This document shows positions 41,797 through 49,855 of a DNA stretch of 64,000 bases, piece by piece. The position numbers and the translations under genes were made by a program. The stretch is from Streptomyces acidicola. Its GTDB lineage: Bacteria; Actinomycetota; Actinomycetes; Streptomycetales; Streptomycetaceae. The stretch spans positions 143,087 through 207,086 of the forward strand of contig NZ_VMNX01000001.1 of NCBI RefSeq assembly GCF_009377235.1, written 5' to 3'. Under the pieces are notes generated by a model that was not told the origin of the DNA, made no database searches, and saw nothing but the letters and a program-made list of their open reading frames with translations. How positions within the stretch are numbered: position 1 is the first letter of the stretch; each line of letters begins with the position of its first letter.

Positions 41797-42407
41797 TGCC
41801 CACGACCGACACCTACGGGCAGAACATCAGCCTCGCCGCCCTCACTGACGCCCCCGACGTACCGAGAGCCATTGCCGACTTGGCCGCCGGCGTGATTCCG
41901 CGCGGCACCTTGCGGTACGCGTCCGCCTCGGCGCGTGGCGCGACGCTTACGTCGCCCGTCGACGGCATGCTCACCTACCTGCAGGACGTGCAACGTCTCG
42001 ACGCCCGTATCAACGGCGCCTGGGTCGCCTTGTCCGTCGGCACATCGTCGTGGACGACGATCGGCCTCAGCTCACCGTTCACGCAGAACGGCAACAGCAA
42101 CGGCACGCTGCAGTACCGGCTATTGAACATCGCAGGCGAGGAGTCCCTGCAGTTCCGTGGGGCGATCGGCCGATCCTCGTGGCCGACGACACCGGCCGGC
42201 TCCTACGTCATCAACAACACGGCCCTGCCGTCCGGGGTCCGCCCGCAGACCCTGCGCACCGTCCTCATACCGTGCTCGGACGTCAGCAGCGACCGCATCG
42301 CACTGAAGCTCGACGTGCAGACCGACGGCTACCTGCAGGTCTTCGGCACCGGATCCACCGTGAAGCCGCCGTGGATCGGCTTCAACGGCGTGACCGTCAG
42401 CCTGTAG
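41796..42407 (+). CDS. Tail fibre-like protein
   Basis: A 203-aa protein. The first 85 residues resemble a tail spike/fibre attachment region (SPVDGMLTYLQDVQRLDARI). The remaining 115 residues are a beta-rich head domain (RLLNIAGEESLQFRGAIGRS). Receptor binding is inferred from context. Confidence 0.6.
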   Translation: MPTTDTYGQNISLAALTDAPDVPRAIADLAAGVIPRGTLRYASASARGATLTSPVDGMLTYLQDVQRLDARINGAWVALSVGTSSWTTIGLSSPFTQNGNSNGTLQYRLLNIAGEESLQFRGAIGRSSWPTTPAGSYVINNTALPSGVRPQTLRTVLIPCSDVSSDRIALKLDVQTDGYLQVFGTGSTVKPPWIGFNGVTVSL

Positions 42408-42416
42408 GAGGCGCTC

Positions 42417-42848
42417 GTGGCCACCGTGTGCAAGCTGTACCGCGGTGAGAAGCCGCAGATCATCCCGCCGAACACGTGGACGCTCGTCACCTACGAGAAG
42501 ACCATCAGCAACGACCGCAAGATGATGCGCGGTCTAGCGCTGATCATGCCCCCGTTCGACGGCGACTTCCTCTGGGCCCGCAACCTCCGCTGGGCCTCCA
42601 TCAGCCTCCCCGACGGCGACACCCGGCCGCGGCAGATCATGTCCCGCTTCATCCGCGACCCGCACGGCATCCGCGACTACACAGGCGCCGATGACCGTCT
42701 CGCCACCCCCGGCCGGTCGTGGCAAACCGTCATGTGGCCCTTCGCGGGCCAGGCCGGGCAGCCCGTCGGGGTTGAGGTGTGGCACGACCACCACGAGGGC
42801 TGGCCGCTTGAGCACGCCCAGTTCGTCGGCACGACCAGCGACTACTAG
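42417..42848 (+). CDS. Tail-region hypothetical protein
   Basis: A 143-aa protein from GTG 42417 after GAGGAG. It is aromatic-rich (LWARNLRWASISLPDGDTRP, WPFAGQAGQPVGVEVWHDHH). This family often precedes the endolysin in Streptomyces phages. Function unknown. Confidence 0.6.
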   Translation: MATVCKLYRGEKPQIIPPNTWTLVTYEKTISNDRKMMRGLALIMPPFDGDFLWARNLRWASISLPDGDTRPRQIMSRFIRDPHGIRDYTGADDRLATPGRSWQTVMWPFAGQAGQPVGVEVWHDHHEGWPLEHAQFVGTTSDY

Positions 42849-42862
42849 AAAGGGCCCGCGCC

Positions 42863-43783
42863 ATGGCCACACCAGCATCCGCGTCCAAGTTCGCTCAGAT
42901 CCTCAGAGACGAGGGCCTCACCGTTGTGGAGGTGGGGAAGTGGGAGGCTCACAACCGCAACAGCAAGGGCCCGTGGGGGCCCGTCAACGGGGTGATGATC
43001 CACCACACCGTCACCTCCGGCACCGACCGTTCGGTGCAGATCTGCCACGACGGCTACTCCGGACTCCCCGGCCCGCTCTGCCACGGCGTCATCGACAAGC
43101 AGGGCGTTGTCCACCTCGTCGGCTACGGCCGCGCCAACCACGCCGGACTGGGCGACCCCGACGTCCTGCAGGCCGTCATCGAGGAGAAGGTGCTGCCCGC
43201 CGACAACGAGGCCAGCGTCGACGGCAACCGTCACTTCTACGGCTTCGAGTGCATCAACCTCGGCGACGGCAAGGACCCCTGGCCCGAGGCCCAGTTGGAG
43301 TCGATCGAGCGCGTTTCCGCCGCGATCTGTCGCCACCACGGGTGGACTGCCCGCTCCGTCATCGGTCACCTGGAATGGCAGCCAGGCAAGGTCGACCCGC
43401 GCGGCTTCACGATGGCGTCCATGCGGGACCGTATCGACGCACGCCTGGGCAAGCCCACGACCATACCGACCCCCGCGCCCGCTCCGAAACCGGCTAAGCC
43501 GACCGTGGATCTGTCCAAGCTTGTGACCGCCGCCCGGTCCAACCCGGCTGCGTCCGGCACCCCGGTCACCTACTCCGGCGTGCGCACCGTCGAGGCCGCA
43601 CTGGTGGACGCCGGGCTGCTCGCCAAGAAGTACAGCGACGGCCACTACGGCACCGCCACGGTCGACGCCTACGCCAAGTGGCAGCGCCGCCTCGGCTACA
43701 CCGGCCGGGACGCCGACGGCATCCCCGGCAAGACCAGCCTCACCAAGCTCGGCGCGAAGCACGGCTTCAACGTCGTCGCCTGA
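42863..43783 (+). CDS. Endolysin: N-acetylmuramoyl-L-alanine amidase with wall-binding domain
   Basis: A 306-aa protein. The amidase_2/PGRP domain at about 20-195 has VMIHHTVTSGTDRS and IGHLEWQPGKVDPRGF, the zinc-binding His pair and partner residues. A Pro-rich hinge (TIPTPAPAPKPAKPT) leads to a C-terminal peptidoglycan-binding domain at about 232-306 (WQRRLGYTGRDADGIPGKTS). It has no signal peptide, so it needs the holin encoded just downstream to reach the wall. Confidence 0.9.
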   Translation: MATPASASKFAQILRDEGLTVVEVGKWEAHNRNSKGPWGPVNGVMIHHTVTSGTDRSVQICHDGYSGLPGPLCHGVIDKQGVVHLVGYGRANHAGLGDPDVLQAVIEEKVLPADNEASVDGNRHFYGFECINLGDGKDPWPEAQLESIERVSAAICRHHGWTARSVIGHLEWQPGKVDPRGFTMASMRDRIDARLGKPTTIPTPAPAPKPAKPTVDLSKLVTAARSNPAASGTPVTYSGVRTVEAALVDAGLLAKKYSDGHYGTATVDAYAKWQRRLGYTGRDADGIPGKTSLTKLGAKHGFNVVA

Positions 43784-43810
43784 CTCATCCAGCAGAAACG
43801 AGACTGCACC

Positions 43811-44173
43811 ATGAAGATCTTCGGCCGTGAACCGGCTCTCATCATCTCCGTCATCAGCGCCAGCCTCAGCCTGCTGGTGACGTTCCAGTTCGGCCTGTCC
43901 GCGGAGCAGGCAGGCGCGATCGTCGCCGTCACCTCTGCCGTGTTCGCCGCAGCCACCGCAACCATCACGCGCCCGATCGCGCCCAGCGCGTTCACGGGTC
44001 TCGTCGCCGCGGTCGTCGCACTGCTCGCCGCCTACGGATTCAACGTCACCCCCGAGACCGTCGGCGCCCTCAATGCCGTCGTCCTCGCCGTACTCGGACT
44101 GCTCACCCGCGGCCAGGTCTCCCCAACTGTCCCGACGACACCCGCCACCGCCGAACCCTCGCAGGGCGCCTGA
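43811..44173 (+). CDS. Holin
   Basis: A 120-aa protein with two to three hydrophobic segments at about 8-27, 33-52 and 57-77, and a Thr/Pro-rich tail. It follows the endolysin directly and has the size of actinophage holins. Pore formation at the end of the lytic cycle is inferred. Confidence 0.75.
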   Translation: MKIFGREPALIISVISASLSLLVTFQFGLSAEQAGAIVAVTSAVFAAATATITRPIAPSAFTGLVAAVVALLAAYGFNVTPETVGALNAVVLAVLGLLTRGQVSPTVPTTPATAEPSQGA

Positions 44174-44185
44174 GCGGAGCAACCG

Positions 44186-44539
44186 ATGGCCGACGAGCAG
44201 CTGTCCAACGGCGAACTCGGCCGGCAGATCGGAGCACTACAGCAACTGATCTCCACACGCTTCGCGGAGCTGAACAGCCGCCTCGACAAGGTCGTCTCCC
44301 TGGACGTCTACACGATCCAATCGACCCATGTCGACCAGCGGCTCGCTCAACTCCAAGCCGACCTCCAGTCGTGCCGGGAGGCCACCGGGAAACTGGAGGA
44401 TGACCTAGAGCAGTACCAGCTCTCCGAGCGAGACCGACGCGAAGCCGAACGGCAGCGCCGCCTCTACCAAGCCGTCATCCCCATCCTGATCGCCCTGCTC
44501 GCAGCAGTGATCTCAGTCTGGGCGGCGGTGGCAACATGA
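44186..44539 (+). CDS. Coiled-coil protein with C-terminal membrane anchor
   Basis: A 117-aa protein with an amphipathic coiled coil at about 10-92 (LSNGELGRQIGALQQLISTR) and a single C-terminal membrane helix (AVIPILIALLAAVISVWAAV). The layout resembles XhlA-type lysis accessory proteins. It is coupled by ATGA to the collagen-like gene. It may modulate holin or act as a spanin-like factor, which is speculative. Confidence 0.6.
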   Translation: MADEQLSNGELGRQIGALQQLISTRFAELNSRLDKVVSLDVYTIQSTHVDQRLAQLQADLQSCREATGKLEDDLEQYQLSERDRREAERQRRLYQAVIPILIALLAAVISVWAAVAT

Positions 44540-45168
44540 GGGCTCGGAAGAGGCGCAGGCGGATCCCGTTCTGCAAGCCGCGCGCCGAGTGGCTCGTCGC
44601 CGCCACAGGACTCCTCGTCGCCCTCTTCCTGTGCTGGCTGGCCATCCAAGTGATGACCCTGGCTGCGGACCTGAGGCACGCCAACCAGGCTCGCGACCTG
44701 CTGGCCAGCCAGGTACAACGACTTGGCGCAACCCCCGTTGCTGGGCCACCAGGAAGCCGGGGAGAACCCGGCAGGAGTGTGACAGGACCGCAAGGACCCA
44801 AGGGCGAACCAGGACCATCGGGCTCACCTGGGCCAACCGGCCCTCCGGGCAAGAACGGGACGGACGGAACGGACGGAGTCGGGACGGCGGGGCAGCCCGG
44901 CATAGTTGGCGCCACCGGACCTTCAGGCCCGCAGGGCGTCCAAGGTGAGACCGGGGCGACCGGCCCGCAGGGGGCCGCGGGCAAGGATGGGAAGGACGGC
45001 CGGGACGGGCAGACCTGCCCCGACGGTTACAGCCTCCAAGCCCCAACCTGGGATGCGGATGCGTTGGTCTGTCGCAAGGACAACGCGCCGCCACCCGACC
45101 CTGGGAACGGCAACGGGAACAACCCGCAGGCGCTGGGCCTCGATCCGCAACGCCGCCAGTACCCCTAG
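44536..45168 (+). CDS. Membrane-anchored collagen-like protein
   Basis: A 210-aa protein with a basic N-terminus and one membrane helix at about 19-41 (LVAATGLLVALFLCWLAIQV). Roughly 27 Gly-X-Y triplets at about 70-155, rich in Pro, Lys and Asp, form an uninterrupted-looking triple-helix stalk with two short breaks. A short Cys-containing C-terminal head follows (TCPDGYSLQAPTWDADALVC). Orientation in the membrane cannot be decided. Collagen-like stalks are also common in phage fibres. Confidence 0.75.
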   Translation: MRARKRRRRIPFCKPRAEWLVAATGLLVALFLCWLAIQVMTLAADLRHANQARDLLASQVQRLGATPVAGPPGSRGEPGRSVTGPQGPKGEPGPSGSPGPTGPPGKNGTDGTDGVGTAGQPGIVGATGPSGPQGVQGETGATGPQGAAGKDGKDGRDGQTCPDGYSLQAPTWDADALVCRKDNAPPPDPGNGNGNNPQALGLDPQRRQYP

Positions 45169-45176
45169 GAGCCCGC

Positions 45177-45335
45177 ATGCCCGACGCCATCGAGCGCCCG
45201 CCGCGCCGCGACGACAATGCCGCCGACGTGGGCAGCCTCGTCCAACTCGGCGAAGCCGAACCCCAGCCTGTACCCGCCCCGGCCACCCAGCCGTTCCTCG
45301 AACCCGACTGGCCTCCACCGGACGAGACGGTCTGA
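45177..45335 (+). CDS. Very small Pro-rich protein (52 aa)
   Basis: ATG 45177 follows TAGGAG and encodes 52 residues, acidic and Pro-rich, ending PDWPPPDETV. It sits between the collagen-like gene and a terminator, so it is probably the last gene of the late operon. Confidence 0.5.
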   Translation: MPDAIERPPRRDDNAADVGSLVQLGEAEPQPVPAPATQPFLEPDWPPPDETV

Positions 45336-45345
45336 CCGAACGACA

Positions 45346-45390
45346 CCGCCCCCGCCTTCCTGTCGCGTCAGCGGCAGGGGGCGGGGGCGC
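45346..45390 (+). terminator. Terminator of the late operon
   Basis: A long GC stem (CGCCCCCGCC paired with GGCGGGGGCG, extended by a TCCTG/CAGGG arm) begins 11 bases after the last small gene. The next 200 bases (45391-45590) hold no clear gene, only a possible leader for the TTG-started gene. Confidence 0.8.
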
Positions 45391-45590
45391 TTCGGTGTGC
45401 CCTGCCGCAGGGGCGCCCGCCACTCTTTGCTAAGTCGTTACCAAGGCTCGGGAGGACCTCTAGACCCCTGCACGCGCACGCGTCCCTATAGGGGGCACTT
45501 CCGCCATTTGTGGGGTATTGCGAGTGATGCGGGGGGGCCGGGCAGCATCAAGCCAGCCCCAACCCGCCCCTCACGCCGAGGAGTTCAGTC

Positions 45591-45836
45591 TTGGCTCGCA
45601 CACCAGCCCGCCGCTCCCCACGCCCCCGAACCGAAGAGTCGCCGACGGGCCCTGGCTCACCGGTCGAGATCCGACTCGTCGGCCACGAGACGGACGTGCG
45701 CCGTCTGGTCGCAGCCATGCAGGAAGCCGCAGGCGGATCCGCCGGCCCAGTGTCGTACCGGCCGAGCCATTACACCGAGGGCGCCCTTCGCGCCTACCTC
45801 GCCATCGTCATCCCGCCCGCCGAGGAGCAGCCGTGA
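45591..45836 (+). CDS. Small hypothetical protein with TTG start
   Basis: An 81-aa protein. TTG 45591 follows GAGGAG (45578-45583). The N-terminus is basic and Pro/Arg-rich, and then PVEIRLVGHETDVRRLVAAM begins a compact alpha/beta domain. Four-base overlap with the exonuclease gene indicates co-translation. Confidence 0.6.
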   Translation: MARTPARRSPRPRTEESPTGPGSPVEIRLVGHETDVRRLVAAMQEAAGGSAGPVSYRPSHYTEGALRAYLAIVIPPAEEQP

Positions 45837-46792
45837 CCGCCACCTACCAAGACCTGCCCGTCTACAGCACTGGCAGCGCACCTATCGGCCTCATGACCCG
45901 CGCCCAACTCCGTGGCGCAGGGCGTCGACTGCGCCCAGGGCAGAAGGACCGTCCACAGGCGTGGCTGTACTGCATGCCCCGCCACCATCACGCACCGCTG
46001 TACGCGCTCGACCAGACCGCCGCCCAGCCGAAGTCGACTCCTGCTCAGCTCGCCGCACTCTCCGCAGGGCGCGCACTCTGGTGGAAGCAGCGCGCGTGCC
46101 CACTCTGCGACGAGATCCACAAGGGGTGGTGCGAGCAGGAGTTCATGACGATGCTGCGCCAGGACCACGACGCCGCCGCAGGGTGGGCGCGCCAAGTTCT
46201 CGATGACCCGACCTGCGTCGTCCTGGACACGGAGACCACCGGCCTCCACGACGGCGCCCGCATCGTCGAGATCGCCGTTCTCAGCGTCGACGGCAGCGTC
46301 CTGCTCGACAGCCTCATCAACCCGGGCGTGCCCATCCCGGCCGAGGCCACTCGCATCCACGGAATCACCGACGACATGGTCAAGACTGCCCCCGGCTTCA
46401 GCGACCTGCTGGTACAGCTCACTGGCGCGCTCATCAACCGCAAGGTCGTCATCTACAACCGGGACTTCGACAAGCGTCGCCTGGCCGTCGAACTCCACCA
46501 CCACTACCGCACCCGCTGGGTCAACCTGGAGAAGCCCCGCAACGGCCGGCGACGCATCCACCCAGCCGCGCGCGCCTGGCTGGCCGCACAAACGTGGGAA
46601 GACTGTGCCATGGGGGCCTACGCCGAATGGTGCGGCGACTGGACGTGGGACTACGACTTCCGCGACAACCAGCCGCTGTACACGCAGGGCGACTACCGGT
46701 GGCAGCCCCTGCCCGGCGCCGGGCATCGCGCAGCTGACGACTGCCGGGCCGTCATCGACACGCTCAAGAAGATGGCGACAGATGCGAGCTGA
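45833..46792 (+). CDS. DnaQ-like 3'-5' exonuclease (DEDDh)
   Basis: A 319-aa protein from GTG 45833. A zinc-ribbon-like N-terminal region has CPLCDEIHKGWC at about 85-96. The exonuclease core follows, with CVVLDTETTGLHDGARIVEI (Exo I, Asp/Glu) at about 128-147, a TRIHGITDDM block, IYNRDFDKRR (Exo II) and AGHRAADDCRAVID (Exo III, His/Asp). It probably trims or repairs phage or plasmid DNA. It lies after the late-operon terminator and may have its own promoter. Confidence 0.8.
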   Translation: MTATYQDLPVYSTGSAPIGLMTRAQLRGAGRRLRPGQKDRPQAWLYCMPRHHHAPLYALDQTAAQPKSTPAQLAALSAGRALWWKQRACPLCDEIHKGWCEQEFMTMLRQDHDAAAGWARQVLDDPTCVVLDTETTGLHDGARIVEIAVLSVDGSVLLDSLINPGVPIPAEATRIHGITDDMVKTAPGFSDLLVQLTGALINRKVVIYNRDFDKRRLAVELHHHYRTRWVNLEKPRNGRRRIHPAARAWLAAQTWEDCAMGAYAEWCGDWTWDYDFRDNQPLYTQGDYRWQPLPGAGHRAADDCRAVIDTLKKMATDAS

Positions 46793-46798
46793 CACACA

Positions 46799-46847
46799 GG
46801 CGCCCCCGCCTCCTCGCCGCTGATGCGGCGGGGGGAGCGGGGGCGCC
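46799..46847 (+). terminator. Terminator after exonuclease gene
   Basis: GGCGCCCCCGC pairs with GCGGGGGCGCC and an inner TCGCCGC pairs with GCGGCGG around TGAT, giving a very long stem starting seven bases after the stop. Confidence 0.85.
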
Positions 46848-46873
46848 TCGCTGGTACGGCTAGAGTTCGGGGA

Positions 46874-46904
46874 GGTCCCCGCCTGTTAACGGCAGGCGGG
46901 GACC
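46874..46904 (-). terminator. Terminator for the minus-strand cluster
   Basis: A perfect 12-base stem (GGTCCCCGCCTG with CAGGCGGGGACC) lies just beyond the stop of the minus-strand gene at 46907, back to back with the plus-strand terminator. Confidence 0.85.
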
Positions 46905-46906
46905 GC

Positions 46907-47218
46907 TCACTGCTCGACGAATGCGCGTGAGGCGCGGGGCGTTTCGGTGCGCGCCGCGTACAGGGCTTCGCGATGGTGCTCCATGGCCTCGGCGCGAGTG
47001 CCGACTCGGGTGCTCGACTTGTCGATGACGTAGGGCCCAAACGTGCGGCCCTCGTACTCGTGCCCGTTCAGGACCATGCCGTTGTGACGCTTGTCGGCAC
47101 TGTCGTCGAAGATGACGGTGTCGTAGTAGTTGCGAGCGATCTGCACGGTGGACACCGTCAGCGTCACTTCGGTGCCGTGCTTGACCGGCGTCTGACGCAC
47201 GATCTTCGGGAATCCCAT
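46907..47218 (-). CDS. Small hypothetical protein
   Basis: A 103-aa protein from ATG 47218 after AGGAGAG. The longer frame to 47305 is rejected because it overlaps the next gene. It begins MGFPKIVRQTPVKHGTEVTL, has a beta-rich core with YYDTVIFDD, and then a helical C-terminus. Two bases separate it from the upstream zinc-finger gene, so the two form an operon. Confidence 0.65.
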   Translation of the reverse strand: MGFPKIVRQTPVKHGTEVTLTVSTVQIARNYYDTVIFDDSADKRHNGMVLNGHEYEGRTFGPYVIDKSSTRVGTRAEAMEHHREALYAARTETPRASRAFVEQ

Positions 47219-47220
47219 GC

Positions 47221-47529
47221 TTAACTCTCCTTGTTCGTGTGGTGCTTGCGGATGTGGTTGGTGACGGATGCAGGGGCGCCGACGTAGCCGCAGCCGCGCG
47301 GGCACTTCTCCCAGCCTCCCTCGTTGACGGCCGCGTCGGTCACCGACTTGTCGGGGCCGAACCCGTGCTCTGCCAGCAGGCGAGGGACCGACGCCTCGTA
47401 CCGGACCGCCATCAGGGCGGCTTCGGCGACCTTGTCGTGGCCCTGGGCGAAGAACTTCCCGAGGGTGATCTCACGGCCGCAGCCGCACCAGCAGAAGCCA
47501 TTCGGGATCAGGCGGTGGTTGCTCGTCAT
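47221..47529 (-). CDS. Small zinc-finger protein
   Basis: A 102-aa protein. The N-terminal CWCGCGREI cluster and a C-terminal CPRGCGYVGAPASVTNHIRK-HH (CxxxC...HxxxxH) suggest two zinc sites, the second C2H2-like. DNA or protein binding is plausible. First gene upstream of the 46907 gene. Confidence 0.65.
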   Translation of the reverse strand: MTSNHRLIPNGFCWCGCGREITLGKFFAQGHDKVAEAALMAVRYEASVPRLLAEHGFGPDKSVTDAAVNEGGWEKCPRGCGYVGAPASVTNHIRKHHTNKES

Positions 47530-47540
47530 GTCTGGTTGCC

Positions 47541-47765
47541 TCAGAGGGTGTTGGGCTGGATGTCGAAGCTGAGCATCGCGGCGTCCGCGAGGTACGGGCT
47601 GGCCCCGACGACCTGGCGGCGGATCTCGTTCATGGCGTCGAAGCGGGTCATGCCTTGCGTCGGCGTCCAGTGCCCGCTGCGATCCTGCGCGGTCAGACCG
47701 ATCTCGTTGCGTGCGAGGAACGACATGTGCCAGCAGTGCGTGCCCTGTTCGGTAGCTGTCGTCAT
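47541..47765 (-). CDS. Small hypothetical protein
   Basis: A 74-aa protein from ATG 47765 (81 aa if the TTG at 47786 is used). It begins MTTATEQGTHCWHMSFLARN and contains RSGHWTPTQGMTRFDAMNEI, a pattern seen in small Streptomyces phage proteins. No clear RBS. Heads the three-gene minus cluster. Confidence 0.55.
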   Translation of the reverse strand: MTTATEQGTHCWHMSFLARNEIGLTAQDRSGHWTPTQGMTRFDAMNEIRRQVVGASPYLADAAMLSFDIQPNTL

Positions 47766-47872
47766 GAACTCAAGGTAGCAACTCAAGATATGCAGTCAAG
47801 AGTGAATGCCAAGGATGGATGCAAGAGGTAGCGCATAACGTTCCCTTACGTGCTCGTCGCAGGAACGACCGA

Positions 47873-47908
47873 GCCCCGCCTCCCTGCCGTGTGGCGAGGG
47901 AGCGGGGC
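47873..47908 (-). terminator. Terminator for the gene at 47921
   Basis: GCCCCGCCTCCCT pairs with AGGGAGCGGGGC with a single bulge, 13 bases past the minus-strand stop. Confidence 0.75.
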
Positions 47909-47920
47909 ACTGAGCTGTCG

Positions 47921-48199
47921 TCAGAACGGAGCCTCGCCGCTACCCAGGATGCGCATCACCTGCGGGCCGGCGGGGCTGGCAGTCCAATCGGAGGTATCCG
48001 GCCGGACGAACTCTCCCGTCTTCCGGTCGATGAGGAGGTGGCCGTCGCTGATGTTCAGCAGAGCTCGGAACAGCGTCACGTCGCGGAAGGTGAGGGTTCC
48101 GCGCCAACTCCCGGACGAGTCCTTGGTGAGCTCTGCTTCGGTTTCGAACTCGCGGCCGTCCTCGGCAAGGAGGATGGCATCGCCCTTGTACGTGGTCAT
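47921..48199 (-). CDS. Small hypothetical protein
   Basis: A 92-aa beta-rich protein (MTTYKGDAILLAEDGREFET, SWRGTLTFRDVTLFRALLNI). It has no signal peptide and no known motif. The 216 bases between it and the divergent secreted SH3-like gene (48200-48415) should hold promoters for both, but no clear elements were found. Confidence 0.6.
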   Translation of the reverse strand: MTTYKGDAILLAEDGREFETEAELTKDSSGSWRGTLTFRDVTLFRALLNISDGHLLIDRKTGEFVRPDTSDWTASPAGPQVMRILGSGEAPF

Positions 48200-48415
48200 G
48201 GTCGGAGGCTAGCCACGGCGTCAAGTCAGGGGCGCCTAACCGATGCCAGGTAGCGCGCAACTGAGTTGGATCGCGGCTCGGAGCCGCTGCGGGCGTGCGG
48301 GGACTGAGCATCAAGGATCTGTGGACTCCCGATCAAAGACGATCTGATGCCAGCAGTGAGACCGTGGAGCCGCACGAGCAGTCGATCAACCGTCACCAGG
48401 TCTGTAGGGGGACAA

Positions 48416-48760
48416 GTGAAGAATCTGCGAGTGGTGACCGCTCTCGCATCGGCAGTACTCATCGGCGCCAGCGGTCTCGTCGCCGCTGGCCCGGCGCAAG
48501 CAGCCACGGCACAGCAGGCGGTCGCCGCGGGCTGTACGACTTACGCCGCGAAGACTGGCGTCACCGTGCGCAGCCAGCCTTCGACCTTCGGCAGTGTTGT
48601 CGGCTCCCTGTCCAAGGGGCAGACGGTCTGCGGGAACATCGTGACCAGCGAACTGAAGGGCGGCAACTACACGGCCTGCGGGGGAACCTCCAACAGGTGG
48701 GTCCATTTCAAGGGCACGTACATAGCCGCCCTGTGCATGACCGCGATCAAGGGAGGCTAG
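48416..48760 (+). CDS. Secreted SH3-like protein
   Basis: A 114-aa protein from GTG 48416 after AGGGGGA. It has a signal peptide with an AGPAQA/AT-type cleavage near residue 31. Mature SH3b-like core: VTVRSQPSTFGSVVGSLSKG, with four Cys that could form two disulfides. Small secreted SH3 proteins bind peptidoglycan or act as wall-associated factors. The role here is unknown. Confidence 0.7.
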   Translation: MKNLRVVTALASAVLIGASGLVAAGPAQAATAQQAVAAGCTTYAAKTGVTVRSQPSTFGSVVGSLSKGQTVCGNIVTSELKGGNYTACGGTSNRWVHFKGTYIAALCMTAIKGG

Positions 48761-48818
48761 CCTTTCGCCGGCGTGAGGAGGTAGCCCTGGCGCCGATCCT
48801 CGACGTTGGACGCGACAG

Positions 48819-48861
48819 CGCCCCCGCCTCCCTGCCTCACACGCGCAGGGGGAGCGGGGGC
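48819..48861 (+). terminator. Terminator after the secreted SH3-like gene
   Basis: CGCCCCCGCCTCCCTGC pairs with GCAGGGGGAGCGGGGGCG around CTCACACG, 58 bases after the stop. Confidence 0.75.
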
Positions 48862-48951
48862 GGTTAGCTGTGCGCGACGTGAGGGACCGGATGTCACGGT
48901 AGGGGACATCGCCAACCTGGTTCTGTGAGCTCGCATCTGTTATAGAGATGC

Positions 48952-49413
48952 TTAGACGCGGTCCGCTCCAAGTTCCTCGCGCATCGCCTTACGCAGTTTC
49001 GCAAGGGCGACTTCGTACTCACTACGCCCCTCCGCGTACCTCTCGTCTCCGGCGAGAGCACCAGAGCCCGCTACGTCGCGTATGTTGCGAAGCTTTCGGA
49101 ACGTCTCCTCGGAAGCAGCAACTACCTTGGCAGAGGCGGTGATTGCGATCTGATACCGGCCGTCGTAGCAGGGCACAAAGCTAGTGCGGGCGGAGGCTCC
49201 TCGTTCCTTCGGATCGATGTCAAGGTCTCGGGCGAGGCTGCGGAAGTGGTTCCGGGCCTTCGAGAGAGCGGCAAGGTATTCGCCGTACAGGACGCGACGG
49301 GTGTCAGTGAGCTGCTGCGCCTGGTCCCGGCGCCAACGGTGATGGTCGAGGAAGGCGCTGGAGGCCGTGGCGATGACTGCGCCGGTGATGGCGCTTACCA
49401 GTGATAACCACAT
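48952..49413 (-). CDS. Membrane-anchored hypothetical protein
   Basis: A 153-aa protein with one N-terminal membrane helix (MWLSLVSAITGAVIATASSA) followed by a charged, largely helical cytoplasmic domain (RRDQAQQLTDTRRVLYGEYL). This type recurs widely in Streptomyces accessory regions. Function unknown. Confidence 0.65.
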   Translation of the reverse strand: MWLSLVSAITGAVIATASSAFLDHHRWRRDQAQQLTDTRRVLYGEYLAALSKARNHFRSLARDLDIDPKERGASARTSFVPCYDGRYQIAITASAKVVAASEETFRKLRNIRDVAGSGALAGDERYAEGRSEYEVALAKLRKAMREELGADRV

Positions 49414-49522
49414 GCAGGGACACGGTACGAGGAGGGCACCGATGCCTCCAGGTGCGAGTCGTCACGTTCCCTGAAACAATCCCCCATTGTGGTCGAGCAC
49501 TCTCGATAACATGCCATATCGC

Positions 49523-49551
49523 GGGCCCCGCTCCTCCTCGGCGCGGGGCCC
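49523..49551 (-). terminator. Hairpin terminator inside the extended zinc-ribbon frame
   Basis: A perfect nine-base stem (GGGCCCCGC with GCGGGGCCC) around an 11-base loop. It lies 17 bases beyond the stop of the zinc-ribbon reading frame that ends at 49568 (minus strand). Confidence 0.75.
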
Positions 49552-49567
49552 TTCGTCATGCCCGGAG

Positions 49568-49695
49568 TCAGTGCGCGGGGCAGAAGCAGAACGAGCCGTG
49601 ACACATGTAGCAGCGCGGGCGTCCTCGGTGTGGTGCTTGACCGCCTCGTCGTCCGTCTCGTCGTACTCCTGGCGGCAGGTGGTGCACGTCTTCAT
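49568..49695 (-). pseudogene. Zinc-ribbon small gene with apparent frameshift
   Basis: The frame starts MKTCTTCRQEYDETDDEAVK at 49695. Near 49612 the other Cys-rich half appears in the -1 frame, as CYMCHGSFCFCPAH followed by a stop at 49568-49570. Joined, they make a plausible 40-odd-residue zinc ribbon. Unshifted translation instead runs 77 residues, through the terminator hairpin, into unlikely sequence. A one-base indel, or less likely programmed frameshifting, explains this. Confidence 0.55.
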
Positions 49696-49855
49696 GGCGC
49701 GGAGTGTGTCACAGCGGGGAGCCTAGGCGGCACGTCGAGAAACGACCGTCTATCGACACCCCTACCCCCAACTGCGTTCCTGCAGTTCGAGAGTGACGCA
49801 AACTCGTGTCCTCAACTATGTCGCGTAAAGGGCTCAGAATCGCTACGCTCGGTTC

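Noticed and set aside
44475..44984. 169-codon minus-strand Pro/Gly-rich frame
   Set aside because: It is the complement of the Gly-X-Y repeat gene and appears collagen-like only because GGN/CCN codons mirror each other.
49462..49695. Full 77-residue minus-strand product as an intact gene
   Set aside because: Its last third translates a terminator hairpin, and a Cys-rich ending with a stop lies in the adjacent frame.
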